Of a DNA stretch of 42,398 nucleotides, positions 1 through 10,063 are shown in pieces. The notes under the pieces are model-generated. The model was not told the DNA's origin. It saw only the letters and a program-made list of their open reading frames with translations, and searched no databases. The stretch comes from Candidatus Fermentithermobacillaceae bacterium (GTDB taxonomy: Bacteria > Bacillota > Sulfobacillia > Fermentithermobacillales > Fermentithermobacillaceae). The first letter of the stretch is position 1, and each line of letters opens with the position of its first letter. Both the position numbers and the translations under genes were made by a program. The stretch is from positions 1 to 42,398 of the forward strand of contig JAAZEL010000003.1 in NCBI GenBank assembly GCA_012512325.1, written 5' to 3'.

Positions 1-8
1 AGCGTATT

Positions 9-36
9 GAAGGGGCTGTAGTGATACAGCCCCTTC
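9..36. other. Perfect 12-bp stem-loop at left edge
   Basis: Arms 9-20 and 25-36 pair perfectly around a 4-base GTGA loop. Neither strand follows the stem with a strong T-run (AACTTTGC on the plus side, AATACGCT on the minus side). It could end a gene lying to the left, or act as a back-up stop behind groEL. Confidence 0.4.
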
Positions 37-42
37 AACTTT

Positions 43-79
43 GCAAAACAAATTCACCCGGGAGGAGGCCCCCCGGGTG
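43..79 (-). terminator. Terminator downstream of groEL
   Basis: On the minus strand an 8-bp GC-rich stem (arms 72-79 and 55-62, CACCCGGG/CCCGGGTG) is followed by the T-rich tail AATTTGTTTTG. It lies 27 bases past the groEL stop, as expected for an intrinsic terminator of the groESL operon. Confidence 0.65.
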
Positions 80-105
80 AGTTCCACTTAAATCCAGCAG
101 ATGGA

Positions 106-1725
<1,620 letters not shown>

Positions 1726-1752
1726 TTAACGATTCCCTCCTTAAGAGATTTG

Positions 1753-1809
1753 CTTGAACACGGCGAACGACCTGTTGTTCAAGGTATCCTCACGGTGCTT
1801 TCCGAGCAC
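1753..1809 (-). other. Hairpins between groES and groEL
   Basis: The 126-base gap holds two inverted repeats: CTTGAAC (1753-1759) with GTTCAAG (1777-1783), and GTGCT (1795-1799) with AGCAC (1805-1809). Neither is followed by a T-run, so a transcript-processing or stability role is more likely than termination. This is inference only. Confidence 0.3.
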
Positions 1810-1851
1810 TTCCGAGTCGTTCCCAGTGGTGTGGTGACTCAGAACAAGGAG

Positions 1852-2145
1852 CTACTCCTCGACCCTAATCGCAAGGATGTCGCTTTCCCGGACGATCAGG
1901 TACTCCTCGCCGTTAATCTTGATTTCCGTACCGCTGTACTTGGAGTAGATCACACGGTCGCCAACCTTGACGGTAGGCTCGAGTTGGGCGCCATTTTCGA
2001 GGATTCTGCCGGGACCTACAGCAATAACTTCTCCTTCCTGCGGCTTATCTTTGGCAGTGTCAGGCAGAACGATACCGCCTTTTGTCTTCTCTTCTGCTTG
2101 GATGGGTTTGAGGACTACGCGATCAGAAAGCGGCTTAAGAACCAA
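1852..2145 (-). CDS. groES: Co-chaperonin GroES (Hsp10)
   Basis: Small lid subunit of the GroEL chaperonin. The protein begins with the GroES signature [13 protein letters not shown] and has the mobile-loop segment [16 protein letters not shown] near residues 18-33, followed by the family's G-D-x-V-x-Y-S-K-Y-x-G-T-E motif. The start chosen is TTG at 2145, giving 97 residues, the normal size; AAGGGGGG lies six bases upstream. An upstream in-frame start at 2193 would add 16 residues, but it falls inside the CIRCE operator, so it is rejected. First gene of the groESL operon. Confidence 0.97.
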   Translation of the reverse strand: MVLKPLSDRVVLKPIQAEEKTKGGIVLPDTAKDKPQEGEVIAVGPGRILENGAQLEPTVKVGDRVIYSKYSGTEIKINGEEYLIVRESDILAIRVEE

Positions 2146-2186
2146 AATGAACCCCCCTTGTAGTATTGGCTGATAAATCCTTGTTG

Positions 2187-2213
2187 TTAGCACTCGACAC
2201 GGGTGAGTGCTAA
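2187..2213. promoter_or_regulatory. CIRCE operator (HrcA binding site)
   Basis: TTAGCACTC, nine bases, then GAGTGCTAA: an exact match to the consensus CIRCE inverted repeat. It sits between the -10 box and the groES start, where HrcA binding blocks transcription until heat shock. hrcA itself is not in the window. Confidence 0.97.
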
Positions 2214-2222
2214 CTGAGGATC

Positions 2223-2252
2223 ATTATATGGATCGACACTACTAATTGTCAA
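2223..2252 (-). promoter_or_regulatory. Sigma-A promoter of groESL
   Basis: Consensus -35 TTGACA (2252-2247) and consensus -10 TATAAT (2228-2223) separated by 18 bases on the minus strand, directly upstream of CIRCE. Both hexamers match 6/6. Confidence 0.93.
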
Positions 2253-2325
2253 CGTTTTCTTCGATGTCCATTCATTTGCTGAGAAAACCGGTGTAGGACA
2301 CGGAGGCAAGGATTGAGAATCTTCC

Positions 2326-3090
2326 TCACTTGATGGTAATCAGGGGCTCAATCTTTGAGTATGTGACTTCACCGATTCCAGACACCTTCAACAAGTCCTC
2401 CTTGCGGGTAAAGGGCCCCCGCAGCCGTCGGAACTCAACTATCGCCGCAGCCTTTGCAGGACCGATCCCGGGAAGCGCCTCCAACTCCTTGGCCGTAGCC
2501 GTGTTTACGTTAATGGGAAAAACCGGCCCTTTAGAGGCTGAGCCTGACTTCGCCTGCCCGGTGTCTGAATATGGCGGTGACCAGTGTCCGTATAAAGAAC
2601 CTTGTCCGGAAGCAGCTCCCTGGACATCGGCAAACTCGCCTTTCTTGGGTACATATATCTTGTCCTGGTCGTAAAGCATGCCTGCAAGGTTCAGATAATC
2701 CAGGTCAGCATCCTCCCGGGGAACTGCCAGTTCCAGAGCTTCATAGAGCCGCTGTCCTTGTCTCAGCTTGTACACTCCCGGTGACTCCACGGCGCCGGCT
2801 ATGTGGACGAAGATGACCTCTGTTTCGTCTTCCCCGTCTTGAGAGGAAACCCCACCGTCAATGGCACCGGTGCCACCGGGACCGGTAGGACCGTTGAAGA
2901 CCGTGGATTCGTCGTCGCCGGCTTGATCTTGTCCCCCTCCCGGACCGCCCCAAGCCTGGGACTGGCCGTCGGGAACAAGCACAAGCTCATCGCCTGATGA
3001 AGGGAAGATGCCGCGCCACCACAAACCGGCGGCTCCTATCAGCAAGAGGATTGATATGGCGCAAATGATAAGCTCTGCCTGTCGGGTCAT
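2326..3090 (-). CDS. comEA: ComEA-like DNA-binding competence protein
   Basis: Membrane-anchored DNA receptor of natural transformation. The 254 residues show, in order: a short N-terminus and one membrane segment (about residues 7-24, IICAISILLLIGAAG); a long Gly/Asp-rich low-complexity linker; an SLBB domain (VIFVHIAGAVESPGVYKL); a second linker; and a C-terminal pair of helix-hairpin-helix motifs (NVNTATAKELEALPGIG and DLLKVSGIG). This is the standard ComEA architecture. ATG 3090 is chosen because it directly precedes the membrane anchor; the open frame extends to 3210. No Shine-Dalgarno precedes it, but a good promoter lies so close that the mRNA may be leaderless. No comEC is present in the window. 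Confidence 0.9.
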   Translation of the reverse strand: MTRQAELIICAISILLLIGAAGLWWRGIFPSSGDELVLVPDGQSQAWGGPGGGQDQAGDDESTVFNGPTGPGGTGAIDGGVSSQDGEDETEVIFVHIAGAVESPGVYKLRQGQRLYEALELAVPREDADLDYLNLAGMLYDQDKIYVPKKGEFADVQGAASGQGSLYGHWSPPYSDTGQAKSGSASKGPVFPINVNTATAKELEALPGIGPAKAAAIVEFRRLRGPFTRKEDLLKVSGIGEVTYSKIEPLITIK

Positions 3091-3096
3091 GCCATT

Positions 3097-3125
3097 ATTG
3101 TACCCGGATTTCCATAATCTGACAA
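3097..3125 (-). promoter_or_regulatory. Candidate comEA promoter (leaderless)
   Basis: TTGTCA (3125-3120), a 17-base spacer and TACAAT (3102-3097) on the minus strand. Each box matches the consensus in five of six positions. The expected start point is at or next to the A of the comEA ATG at 3090. Confidence 0.5.
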
Positions 3126-3288
3126 GCTCTTGATTGCGCACTGACTCGTCTCCACTCGTGTCCGGAGAGGGTAACAAAAAAGCCGCCGGCAGACACGCCG
3201 CGCCCACCAACGGCCCTGATCCAACGGCACTTGCCGCAGCCCAACCTACGCCTTAGACCACATCGGTGGTTTCGACCACATAGGCGCT

Positions 3289-5940
3289 TCAGCGCTTGGT
3301 GACTATGTTCACCAGTTTGTCCTTGACAACCACCACTTTGGCGATCTTGTCCCTTGCCTCAGAGCCTGCTCCCAGCAATCGCACGATCCTGTCAGACGCA
3401 AGGGCTTTGGCCGTAAGCTCTTCATCGCCGGCACCGGCCTCAACCTGGATCCTGTCGCGGACCTTGCCGTCAACCTGGACCACAACCGTCACGATTCTCT
3501 CTGCGACCAGCTCCCTGTCATACTCAGGCCAGCCTGCCTCTTCAACCGTCCCGCTGCAGCCGAGCCTCTCCCACAGCTCATGGGCCAGATGGGGCGCAAA
3601 GGGAGAAAGCAGCCTCACCAAGGTGGCCCTGGCTTCAGCCAGTGCCTCCGGGTCCTGGGCATCCTTGGGCAGCCTGAGGTACCTGCCGATGTAGTTGGAC
3701 AGTTCCATAAGCTGGGACACCGCCGTGTTGAGGGCGAACCGCTCCAGGTCTTCAGTCACCTTCTTTATGCTTTGATGGGTTATCCTGAGCAGGCCTTCCG
3801 TTGAAACTGCGTCTCCGGGCCCACCTTCGACTCCCGGCCGATCGTTCTCAAACTCCCCGGTTACCTGCCTCCAAACCCTGTGCAGGAACCGGTTGGCACC
3901 CTCGATCCCCCGGTCAGACCACTCAAGGTCTTTTTCAGGAGGAGCCGCGAACATCATGAACAATCGGAGCACATCGGCTCCAAACTTGGCGACCATCTCA
4001 TCGGGAGAAACCACGTTGCCCTTGGACTTGGACATTTTAGCCCCGTCGCGCACAACCATGCCCTGGGGACGCAGTTCCGTAAAGGGCTCGTCGGCAGGGA
4101 CCAAGCCGGCGTCGTACAGTACCTTTGTGATGAACCTGGCATACAGGAGGTGCATCACCGCATGCTCCACACCGCCGATGTACAGATCCACAGGGCACCA
4201 GTAATCCACGTCCTCCTTGGCAAAGGCCGCGTCTGTATGGTGTGGGCTGGCAAATCTGAAGAAGTACCACGATGAGCACACGAAGGTATCCATGGTGTCA
4301 GTCTCCCGCTTGGCAGCCTCGCCGCATACAGGGCAAGCCGTATTGGCGAAGGCCTCATGTCTTGCCAAAGGCGAAGGCCCTCCGCTTGTAACCTTCAGGC
4401 CCAAGGGCAGCACCACCGGCAGGTCTTCTTCGGGGACAGGCACTGTGCCGCACTTAGGGCAGTAGATAACCGGGATCCGTGCTCCCCAGTACCTTTGCCT
4501 GGATATCAACCAGTCCCGCATCTTGTAAGTGACCTTGCCCCGGCCTATGCCCTTTTCCTCAAGGAACCGGGTGACTTCCGCCCGACCTTCTTCGCTGCCC
4601 AGGCCGGTAAAGGGGCCCGATTCCACCATGATCCCAGGATCGACGTAGGCGGTCTCCATCTCCTCCAAGCTGAGGCTCTTGTCTTCATTCTGGATCACGA
4701 TCTTAACCGGCAGCCCGTATTTCTTCGCGAAATGGAAGTCCCTTTCATCGTGTCCGGGAACACCCATGACCGCCCCTGTACCATATTCGTAGATAACGTA
4801 ATTGCCTATCCAAACAGGCACCTTGTCGCCTGACACCGGATTGGTGGCATAGACCCCCGTGAATATGCCTTCTTTTTCCAAGGCCTCAGAGGTCCTGTCG
4901 ATCTCAGACATCCGCATCACTTTGTCTATGAATGCCCTCACAGGCGCCTCGTACTCGGTGCCCTGTATGAACTTCTCCACCAACGGATGCTCCGGAGCAA
5001 GCACCAGGTAAGTAACGCCGTAGATTGTGTCCTGGCGCGTGGTGAACACCGGAATCTCTTCGGAATTTGGCCCCCTGAAGACTATCTCCGCACCTTCGCT
5101 CCTGCCTATCCAGTTGGCCTGCATAGTCTTGACGTACTCAGGCCAGCCGTCCAGTTTGTCCAGGTCAGCCAGGAGTCGTTCTGCATAATCGGCTATCTTG
5201 AAGAACCACTGGTCCATCTTGCGCTTTTCCACCAGGGAATCGCAGCGCCAGCACCTGCCTTGCTCTACCTGCTCATTGGCCAGCACAGTGTGACAGGTGG
5301 GGCACCAGTTGGCCGGAGCAGTCTTCTTGTACGCCAGCCCGCGCTCATAGAGAAGCAAGAACAGCCACTGGGTCCACTTGTAGTACTCAGGAAACGCAGT
5401 GGTGACTTCCCTGGACCAGTCGTAGCTGAAGCCCATCCTCTTGAGCTGCTCCCTCATATGGGCGATGTTGCTCCACGTCCATTCGTCGGGCCGAACGCCA
5501 CGGTCGATGGCTGCATTCTCTGCAGGCAGCCCGAAAGAGTCCCAGCCCATGGGGTGGAGGACGTTGAACCCCCGTGCCCGCTTGTACCTGCTGACCACAT
5601 CGCCGATGGTATAATTCCTCACGTGGCCTACATGGAGGTTACCCGACGGGTACGGGAACATCTCCAACACGTAGAACTTGGGCTTTTCCAGGTCCTCGTC
5701 GACCACATAGGTTTCGTTGTCCCGCCATATGGCCTGCCATTTCTCTTCGATCTGCCAGGGATTGTAGCCCTGGTTGCCGGGCCCGGCCTTTCCATTGCCA
5801 ACAGAAGCATCCCTGCTTACAACAGGCCTGCTGCTTACAGCAGCCTTGAGCTTCGGCCGCGGGCCTCCGTTGTCTTCACAGGCGGGACAGTTGTGTTTCT
5901 CGCCAACATGGCCCTTGTCACGGTTCTTGTCGTCTGCCAT
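3289..5940 (-). CDS. leuS: Leucyl-tRNA synthetase
   Basis: Class I enzyme charging tRNA-Leu in the cytoplasm. The 883 residues contain the bacterial LeuRS hallmarks: YPSGNLHVGHVRNY with the HIGH-type motif at 103-106, a zinc-type Cys pair region (CPTC...CWRC), the editing domain (TTRQDTIYG and a GVPGHDERD segment), a second CPKCGTV site, and KMSKSKGN near residue 635. GGGGGT lies about eight bases before the ATG at 5940. The N-terminus is odd: normal LeuRS begins around YNPWQIEEKWQ, here at residue 59, so about 58 extra residues precede it, including a CPAC pair at 18-21 and a Pro/Ala/Ser-rich stretch. Transcription is controlled by the T-box leader upstream. Confidence 0.97.
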   Translation of the reverse strand: MADDKNRDKGHVGEKHNCPACEDNGGPRPKLKAAVSSRPVVSRDASVGNGKAGPGNQGYNPWQIEEKWQAIWRDNETYVVDEDLEKPKFYVLEMFPYPSGNLHVGHVRNYTIGDVVSRYKRARGFNVLHPMGWDSFGLPAENAAIDRGVRPDEWTWSNIAHMREQLKRMGFSYDWSREVTTAFPEYYKWTQWLFLLLYERGLAYKKTAPANWCPTCHTVLANEQVEQGRCWRCDSLVEKRKMDQWFFKIADYAERLLADLDKLDGWPEYVKTMQANWIGRSEGAEIVFRGPNSEEIPVFTTRQDTIYGVTYLVLAPEHPLVEKFIQGTEYEAPVRAFIDKVMRMSEIDRTSEALEKEGIFTGVYATNPVSGDKVPVWIGNYVIYEYGTGAVMGVPGHDERDFHFAKKYGLPVKIVIQNEDKSLSLEEMETAYVDPGIMVESGPFTGLGSEEGRAEVTRFLEEKGIGRGKVTYKMRDWLISRQRYWGARIPVIYCPKCGTVPVPEEDLPVVLPLGLKVTSGGPSPLARHEAFANTACPVCGEAAKRETDTMDTFVCSSWYFFRFASPHHTDAAFAKEDVDYWCPVDLYIGGVEHAVMHLLYARFITKVLYDAGLVPADEPFTELRPQGMVVRDGAKMSKSKGNVVSPDEMVAKFGADVLRLFMMFAAPPEKDLEWSDRGIEGANRFLHRVWRQVTGEFENDRPGVEGGPGDAVSTEGLLRITHQSIKKVTEDLERFALNTAVSQLMELSNYIGRYLRLPKDAQDPEALAEARATLVRLLSPFAPHLAHELWERLGCSGTVEEAGWPEYDRELVAERIVTVVVQVDGKVRDRIQVEAGAGDEELTAKALASDRIVRLLGAGSEARDKIAKVVVVKDKLVNIVTKR

Positions 5941-5957
5941 AGTCGTCTACCCCCTGC

Positions 5958-5990
5958 CTAAACACAAAGCCCTCATCCTAGGGACGAGGG
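5958..5990 (-). terminator. T-box terminator hairpin of leuS
   Basis: CCCTCGTCC-TAG-type hairpin on the minus strand (5990-5970: CCCTCGTCCC then TAGGATGAGGG), followed by CTTTGTGTTT. It lies just after the T-box core, and its left arm can instead pair with the AGGG of the T-box, the usual switch. Confidence 0.85.
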
Positions 5991-6322
5991 CCAATTCAGC
6001 TCAACCGCGGTACCACCCTGGTTCGGTTATCACTTGGCGGTAATCAAGTGATAATCCGCACTCTGAGCGCTTAACGCGCGCCTTACGTGTGCCGCTACCG
6101 GGGCCGGCCCTGTCGCACCTTTAGGCCTTTTGGGCAGTAGCCTGCCGTTGCTGCTGCGAACCAGGGTCCTGCTTCGGGTCATGCGCCTTTCGCAGCACCT
6201 GCTCCGGGACGAGTTCGGAATGCTCCGCGGTACCGGGCTCGCACCTTACCCCGGCTCTCTTCACCGGGAAGCCATTCCTACTGCTTCCCTTCATAGCGTG
6301 TACATGGATGTTTTAACTGATT
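5965..6322 (-). promoter_or_regulatory. Leucine T-box riboswitch of leuS
   Basis: The minus-strand leader contains the T-box core AGGGTGGTACCGCGG (6019-6005) and a perfect 10-bp stem III (arms 6054-6045 and 6036-6027). It also has a stem I with the conserved GGTGCGAG-type distal loop, and GAACTC in the specifier loop. The specifier reads CTC (6213-6211), a Leu codon, matching the downstream gene. Uncharged tRNA-Leu should stabilise the antiterminator and allow leuS expression under leucine starvation. Confidence 0.95.
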
Positions 6323-6328
6323 GCTCGC

Positions 6329-6357
6329 ATTATATGGTATGTTCCCCTTGAAGTCAA
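6329..6357 (-). promoter_or_regulatory. Sigma-A promoter of the leuS T-box transcript
   Basis: TTGACT (6357-6352), a 17-base spacer and TATAAT (6334-6329) on the minus strand. It places the transcript start near 6322, directly ahead of T-box stem I. Confidence 0.88.
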
Positions 6358-6407
6358 TGCAAGGGGCGGACTTCCCTGGCATCACTCTCATTCAGGCCTT
6401 CCTGCCG

Positions 6408-7550
6408 TCAAATATTCAGCATGAGGCCTGCAAGCAGTGCCGCCCTTTCGGGCAAGCTGGACGTGATGACATATTCAGTGACTGCATGGGCATCGTCACC
6501 TATGGAGCCCAAGCCATCCAGTGTAGGAATGCCCAAAGCCGAGGTGAAGTTTCCATCGCTTCCGCCACCTGTCCCTGCTTCTTCCAGCTCTATTCCTATT
6601 TCTCTGCCGATTAGCTGAGCCAGCCTGAAGAGGCGGAGGTTTTTCTCATTCCTTTCCATGGGAGGCCTGTTCAACCCGCCTTCGACGGACAGCTTGATCC
6701 TGGGGTCGAAAGGCCTCAAGTTCCTCATGTTCGACAGCAGCTTTTCAGCCGCATCCATGGCCACCACTCTTACGTCGACATCTAAGGCCGCTTGTTCGGC
6801 AACTACATTGGACCGGGTACCTGCCCTCACCACACCTACGTTGACGGTGGTCCCTTCTTCCAAGTCCGTCAGGTCATGCAAATACAGGATCTGACGGCCG
6901 GCTTCGGTGATGGCGGAGACTCCTCGCTCATAGTCGGCGCCTGCGTGAGACGCCCTACCTGTAATGGACACTGTGAAGCCCCCCACACCTTTCCTCCATG
7001 TCTTCAGTGCTCCGGGCCCCTCAGACGGTTCTGCGACGAGCACCGCGGCGGCCTTCATTGCTTCCTCTTCTATGATGGGCCTGGACGACGGCGACCCGAT
7101 TTCTTCGTCTGACGTGTGCAATACCACTATCTTTTTCCCGGGTACCATGCCTAAGTCAATAAGTGCCTTGACGGCATATATGGTCTGTACGATTCCGGAT
7201 TTCATATCGTATACCCCGGGGCCGTACGCCTTTCCGCCCTCGACCCGGAAAGGTCTCTTCCGGGTTTCATCGGCATCCCAAACCGTGTCCATGTGACAGA
7301 GGACCAGTATGCTTTCATCTCCGCAATTCCACTCAGCCTTTACGTGACTGCCGTATTCAGCCTGAGGAATTACGGTAACTGCGGCACCCAATGATCTCCA
7401 TTCTTCCGCAACCATTTCTGCAAACCTATCGGTGTGTGGCTTGTCGGTGCTCGGGGAAGGGGCATTGGTGAACCTGCCCAATAACTCAAGCATCTCAGCC
7501 TCACGCGATTGGAGGAATGACAAAATTCGCTTCTGCCTCGACAATTCCAC
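6408..7550 (-). CDS. M20 family metallopeptidase (glutamate carboxypeptidase-like)
   Basis: Cytoplasmic zinc amidohydrolase of the M20A/CPG2 type, expected to cleave a terminal residue or N-acyl group from small peptides. Metal and catalytic residues are visible: HMD (His86, Asp88), the bridging Asp115 in GPGVYDMKSG, the catalytic Glu149-Glu150 pair in TSDEE, an EPS motif, and the C-terminal GDDAHAV His. The dimerisation insert with GRASHAGADYERG is present, and 380 residues is the normal length. The GTG start follows AAGGAGG closely. It is the last gene of the eight-gene minus-strand run that begins with the DUF6754-like gene, 57 bases after the serine hydrolase. The exact substrate cannot be read from the sequence. 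Confidence 0.9.
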   Translation of the reverse strand: MELSRQKRILSFLQSREAEMLELLGRFTNAPSPSTDKPHTDRFAEMVAEEWRSLGAAVTVIPQAEYGSHVKAEWNCGDESILVLCHMDTVWDADETRKRPFRVEGGKAYGPGVYDMKSGIVQTIYAVKALIDLGMVPGKKIVVLHTSDEEIGSPSSRPIIEEEAMKAAAVLVAEPSEGPGALKTWRKGVGGFTVSITGRASHAGADYERGVSAITEAGRQILYLHDLTDLEEGTTVNVGVVRAGTRSNVVAEQAALDVDVRVVAMDAAEKLLSNMRNLRPFDPRIKLSVEGGLNRPPMERNEKNLRLFRLAQLIGREIGIELEEAGTGGGSDGNFTSALGIPTLDGLGSIGDDAHAVTEYVITSSLPERAALLAGLMLNI

Positions 7551-7607
7551 TTATCCTCCTTCCGAATCCATCCCCCTGGGGGTTTCCGGCCTTCATAAGG
7601 CTATTCT

Positions 7608-8969
7608 TCAGCGGTTCTTCTCCAGGGCGATCTTGTTCAGCCGGGACACCCTGCCCACGGACTTCAGCAAGCAGCCACAGACCCGGCCGTCATAGTCGCG
7701 AATGAACTCGACATAGCTGTCTGTTTGCCTGTCCGCCAGAAACAGGTCTCTTGACAGGGGTAACAGGTCGAATTCTGCAAGGGGCTGGTCGTTGGCAAGC
7801 ATTACTGCCTTCAGGCCCGGGGAGTTCCCTTGGGGCCACTCAACCTCGATTTCCAGCCGCCTGTCCCAGGGCTGGGTCCGGAAGCGGCCAAGCTTTTCCG
7901 AGTAGTGCTCCTCGGGAAGAACCGCAGGCACCAGGGGCTGCATCTTATCCCCCAGCATTAGGCCTGCAATCGCACCCAATATCCTGTCTAACCCTATACC
8001 GGCGGCATTGGACAGCAGGATCACGCAGAGCTGCTCATCAGGAAACCGGCTCAAGAGGGCATTGTAGCCCAGGGTTGAACCGCTGTGGTGGATCTCACGG
8101 ATCCCCCGCCGTTCACCCATTATCAGGCCGAAACCGTACCTGGTAACATAGGGGTTAACTGGGTTCCACGGCACAAACGCCTGGGAAAGCTTGGCCAGAG
8201 GCAATAGCTTGTCCGATGATTGAGCCTGAACCCACTTGACCATGTCGTCTACCGTTGAGATTATGTTCCCGTCAGCCCAACCTACCACAGCCCGGTTGTA
8301 CGGCGCTTCCTTGAACGTCTTGTCTTTGGTGTTGAACTCGTATCCAATGGCCATGCCCGCCGGCCTTGCCCTTGTCTCTCCCGCAAAGGTGTCTTCCATC
8401 TCCAGCGGTTGGAACACCTTCTCTTTCACAAATTGGGCAAAGGTTCTACCCGAAGCCTTCTCGATTATCGCATCCAGCAGGATGTAGTTGGAGTTGGAAT
8501 ACCGCCAGTTTGACCCCGGCTCGAAGTCCAGTTGTTCGTACGAGCGCATGCGGTTCAACAGGGTGCCCCGGTCAATGTCCTCGTCTCTTGCGTTCACTTC
8601 CTCCCAGAACTCCTGGGTGAGATATTCGGGAATACCTGAGGTATGCTGAAGAAGCTGCCTGACGGTGACCCTATCGCTCCACTCGGGAAAGCCGGGAAGG
8701 AAGCGGGAGACAGGATCATCGTAGTCCAACAGACCACCATGCTTGAGCATCATCACACACATGCCCACAAACTGCTTTGTAACAGAGCCGATGATAAACC
8801 TGTTTTCGGGTACGAGGGACTGCTTTTGCTCCACATCAGCCAGACCGTAGGCTTTCCTTACAAGCACGCGATCCCCCCTGCCGATGAGCACTGCAACACC
8901 CGGTCCCTGAGGTGACACGAAATCCCTCATTATGTCGTCGATTGCCTTCGTAAGCGTCGCATCCGGCAT
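7608..8969 (-). CDS. S12-type serine hydrolase (beta-lactamase class C fold)
   Basis: Penicillin-binding-protein/esterase superfamily enzyme. The 453 residues show the SxxK nucleophile motif (SVTK, about residues 62-65), the YSN motif (157-159) and an HSG triad in IHHSGSTLG, followed by a C-terminal beta domain. No signal peptide or membrane segment is visible, so it is probably cytoplasmic. That and its neighbours point to a D-aminopeptidase or esterase rather than a secreted beta-lactamase. ATG 8969 is preferred because GGGAGG lies upstream; the open frame runs to 9032. It is embedded between the PLP enzyme and the M20 peptidase in the D-amino-acid run. A paralogue lies at 27282-28769. Confidence 0.86.
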   Translation of the reverse strand: MPDATLTKAIDDIMRDFVSPQGPGVAVLIGRGDRVLVRKAYGLADVEQKQSLVPENRFIIGSVTKQFVGMCVMMLKHGGLLDYDDPVSRFLPGFPEWSDRVTVRQLLQHTSGIPEYLTQEFWEEVNARDEDIDRGTLLNRMRSYEQLDFEPGSNWRYSNSNYILLDAIIEKASGRTFAQFVKEKVFQPLEMEDTFAGETRARPAGMAIGYEFNTKDKTFKEAPYNRAVVGWADGNIISTVDDMVKWVQAQSSDKLLPLAKLSQAFVPWNPVNPYVTRYGFGLIMGERRGIREIHHSGSTLGYNALLSRFPDEQLCVILLSNAAGIGLDRILGAIAGLMLGDKMQPLVPAVLPEEHYSEKLGRFRTQPWDRRLEIEVEWPQGNSPGLKAVMLANDQPLAEFDLLPLSRDLFLADRQTDSYVEFIRDYDGRVCGCLLKSVGRVSRLNKIALEKNR

Positions 8970-9046
8970 TGCCGTACACACCTCCCATCGCAAACCTGGG
9001 GGGCTGTGGATCCGAATAACTTCCCTTCCCAACAGCCCCCTGTACG

Positions 9047-10033
9047 CTAATTCACATCGACGCTGAATGACTCACCATCCCCGCCTTGTGCCGTCTCTGC
9101 CAGCAAACTTGAGTCGATGTTGCCGCCACTTATGACAATGGCCACACGCCTCCCACTAAAGCTCCGGGGGCTCTCGAGTACGCAGGCTACTCCGGCAGCA
9201 GCGGAAGGTTCGACCACCAGTTTTTCAGCAAACAGCAGGAAACCAACGGCTTTGAGAATGGATGCTTCACTTACCGTTGAAACCCTGCAACCTAACCGGC
9301 TGATATGCTCAAAGGCCACCCTTTCCACTCCTCCGATGAGCCCTTCGCAGACGGACTCATCACAGGGGTATTCTTCATATGCTCTTCCTTCTTCCAAAGA
9401 TGCAGCCATGGCGGGGCATGCAGCTGTCTGAACACCCGAGACCGCCACAGACGGATCCAAGGCCTTCATGGCTACTGCGATGCCTGTCATCAGGCTCCCG
9501 CCACCGACGGGCACGAGGACCTCGTCTAAGTCAGGCTCTTGTTGCACCAACTCGGTTGCTATTGTGCCGTAACCGGCCATCACCCGGATATCCCCTTGCT
9601 CGATGAAGGTCTTCTGATAGGCACCGGCGGAGAGCTCTTGCCTCGCATTGAGGCGACACTGGTCGTAGTTATCTCCGGTTACCTTAACCTTAGCGCCGAA
9701 CCCGGATATCCTGCGGAGTTTGGATTGGGGGGTGTTACGGGGAACAAACACATCCACAGGGATGTCGAATACCGATCCACAGTAGCTCGCTGCAAGGCCG
9801 AAGTTCCCCGATGATACTACCGCTATACCTCGTGACAGCACATCCCGGTCCATGGACATTACCTTGTTGAGCATGCCTCTTATCTTGAAGGCGTTGAGCC
9901 TCTGCAGGTTCTCCAGCTTCAGGTATATCTCTCCACCGGCGAGCTCGCTGAGACAGTCAGAGCGCAGCAACGGAGTCTTCCGGATTAGGGGCGCGATTTG
10001 CTTTGCTTCTTCTACAAGTTCATAAGTCAGCAT
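9047..10033 (-). CDS. Fold-type II PLP enzyme (threonine/serine dehydratase or serine racemase-like)
   Basis: A 328-residue catalytic domain without the C-terminal ACT regulatory domain of biosynthetic IlvA. The PLP lysine is Lys50 in NAFKIRG, the substrate loop is SSGN at 74-77, the phosphate-binding loop is GGGSLMTG, and the ring-contact region is SGGN near the end. The usual SGNH is SGNF here, a possible specificity change. Members of this family deaminate Ser/Thr or racemise Ser. Placed 30 bases after an N-acyl-D-amino-acid deacylase, it may process the amino acid that enzyme releases. Choosing between dehydratase and racemase needs assays. Confidence 0.85.
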   Translation of the reverse strand: MLTYELVEEAKQIAPLIRKTPLLRSDCLSELAGGEIYLKLENLQRLNAFKIRGMLNKVMSMDRDVLSRGIAVVSSGNFGLAASYCGSVFDIPVDVFVPRNTPQSKLRRISGFGAKVKVTGDNYDQCRLNARQELSAGAYQKTFIEQGDIRVMAGYGTIATELVQQEPDLDEVLVPVGGGSLMTGIAVAMKALDPSVAVSGVQTAACPAMAASLEEGRAYEEYPCDESVCEGLIGGVERVAFEHISRLGCRVSTVSEASILKAVGFLLFAEKLVVEPSAAAGVACVLESPRSFSGRRVAIVISGGNIDSSLLAETAQGGDGESFSVDVN

Positions 10034-10063
10034 GTCTTACTCCGGTTGTCAGAATCGCCCTAC

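Noticed and set aside
4987-5961. A 324-residue plus-strand open frame
   Set aside because: Antisense to leuS, whose synthetase motifs are intact.
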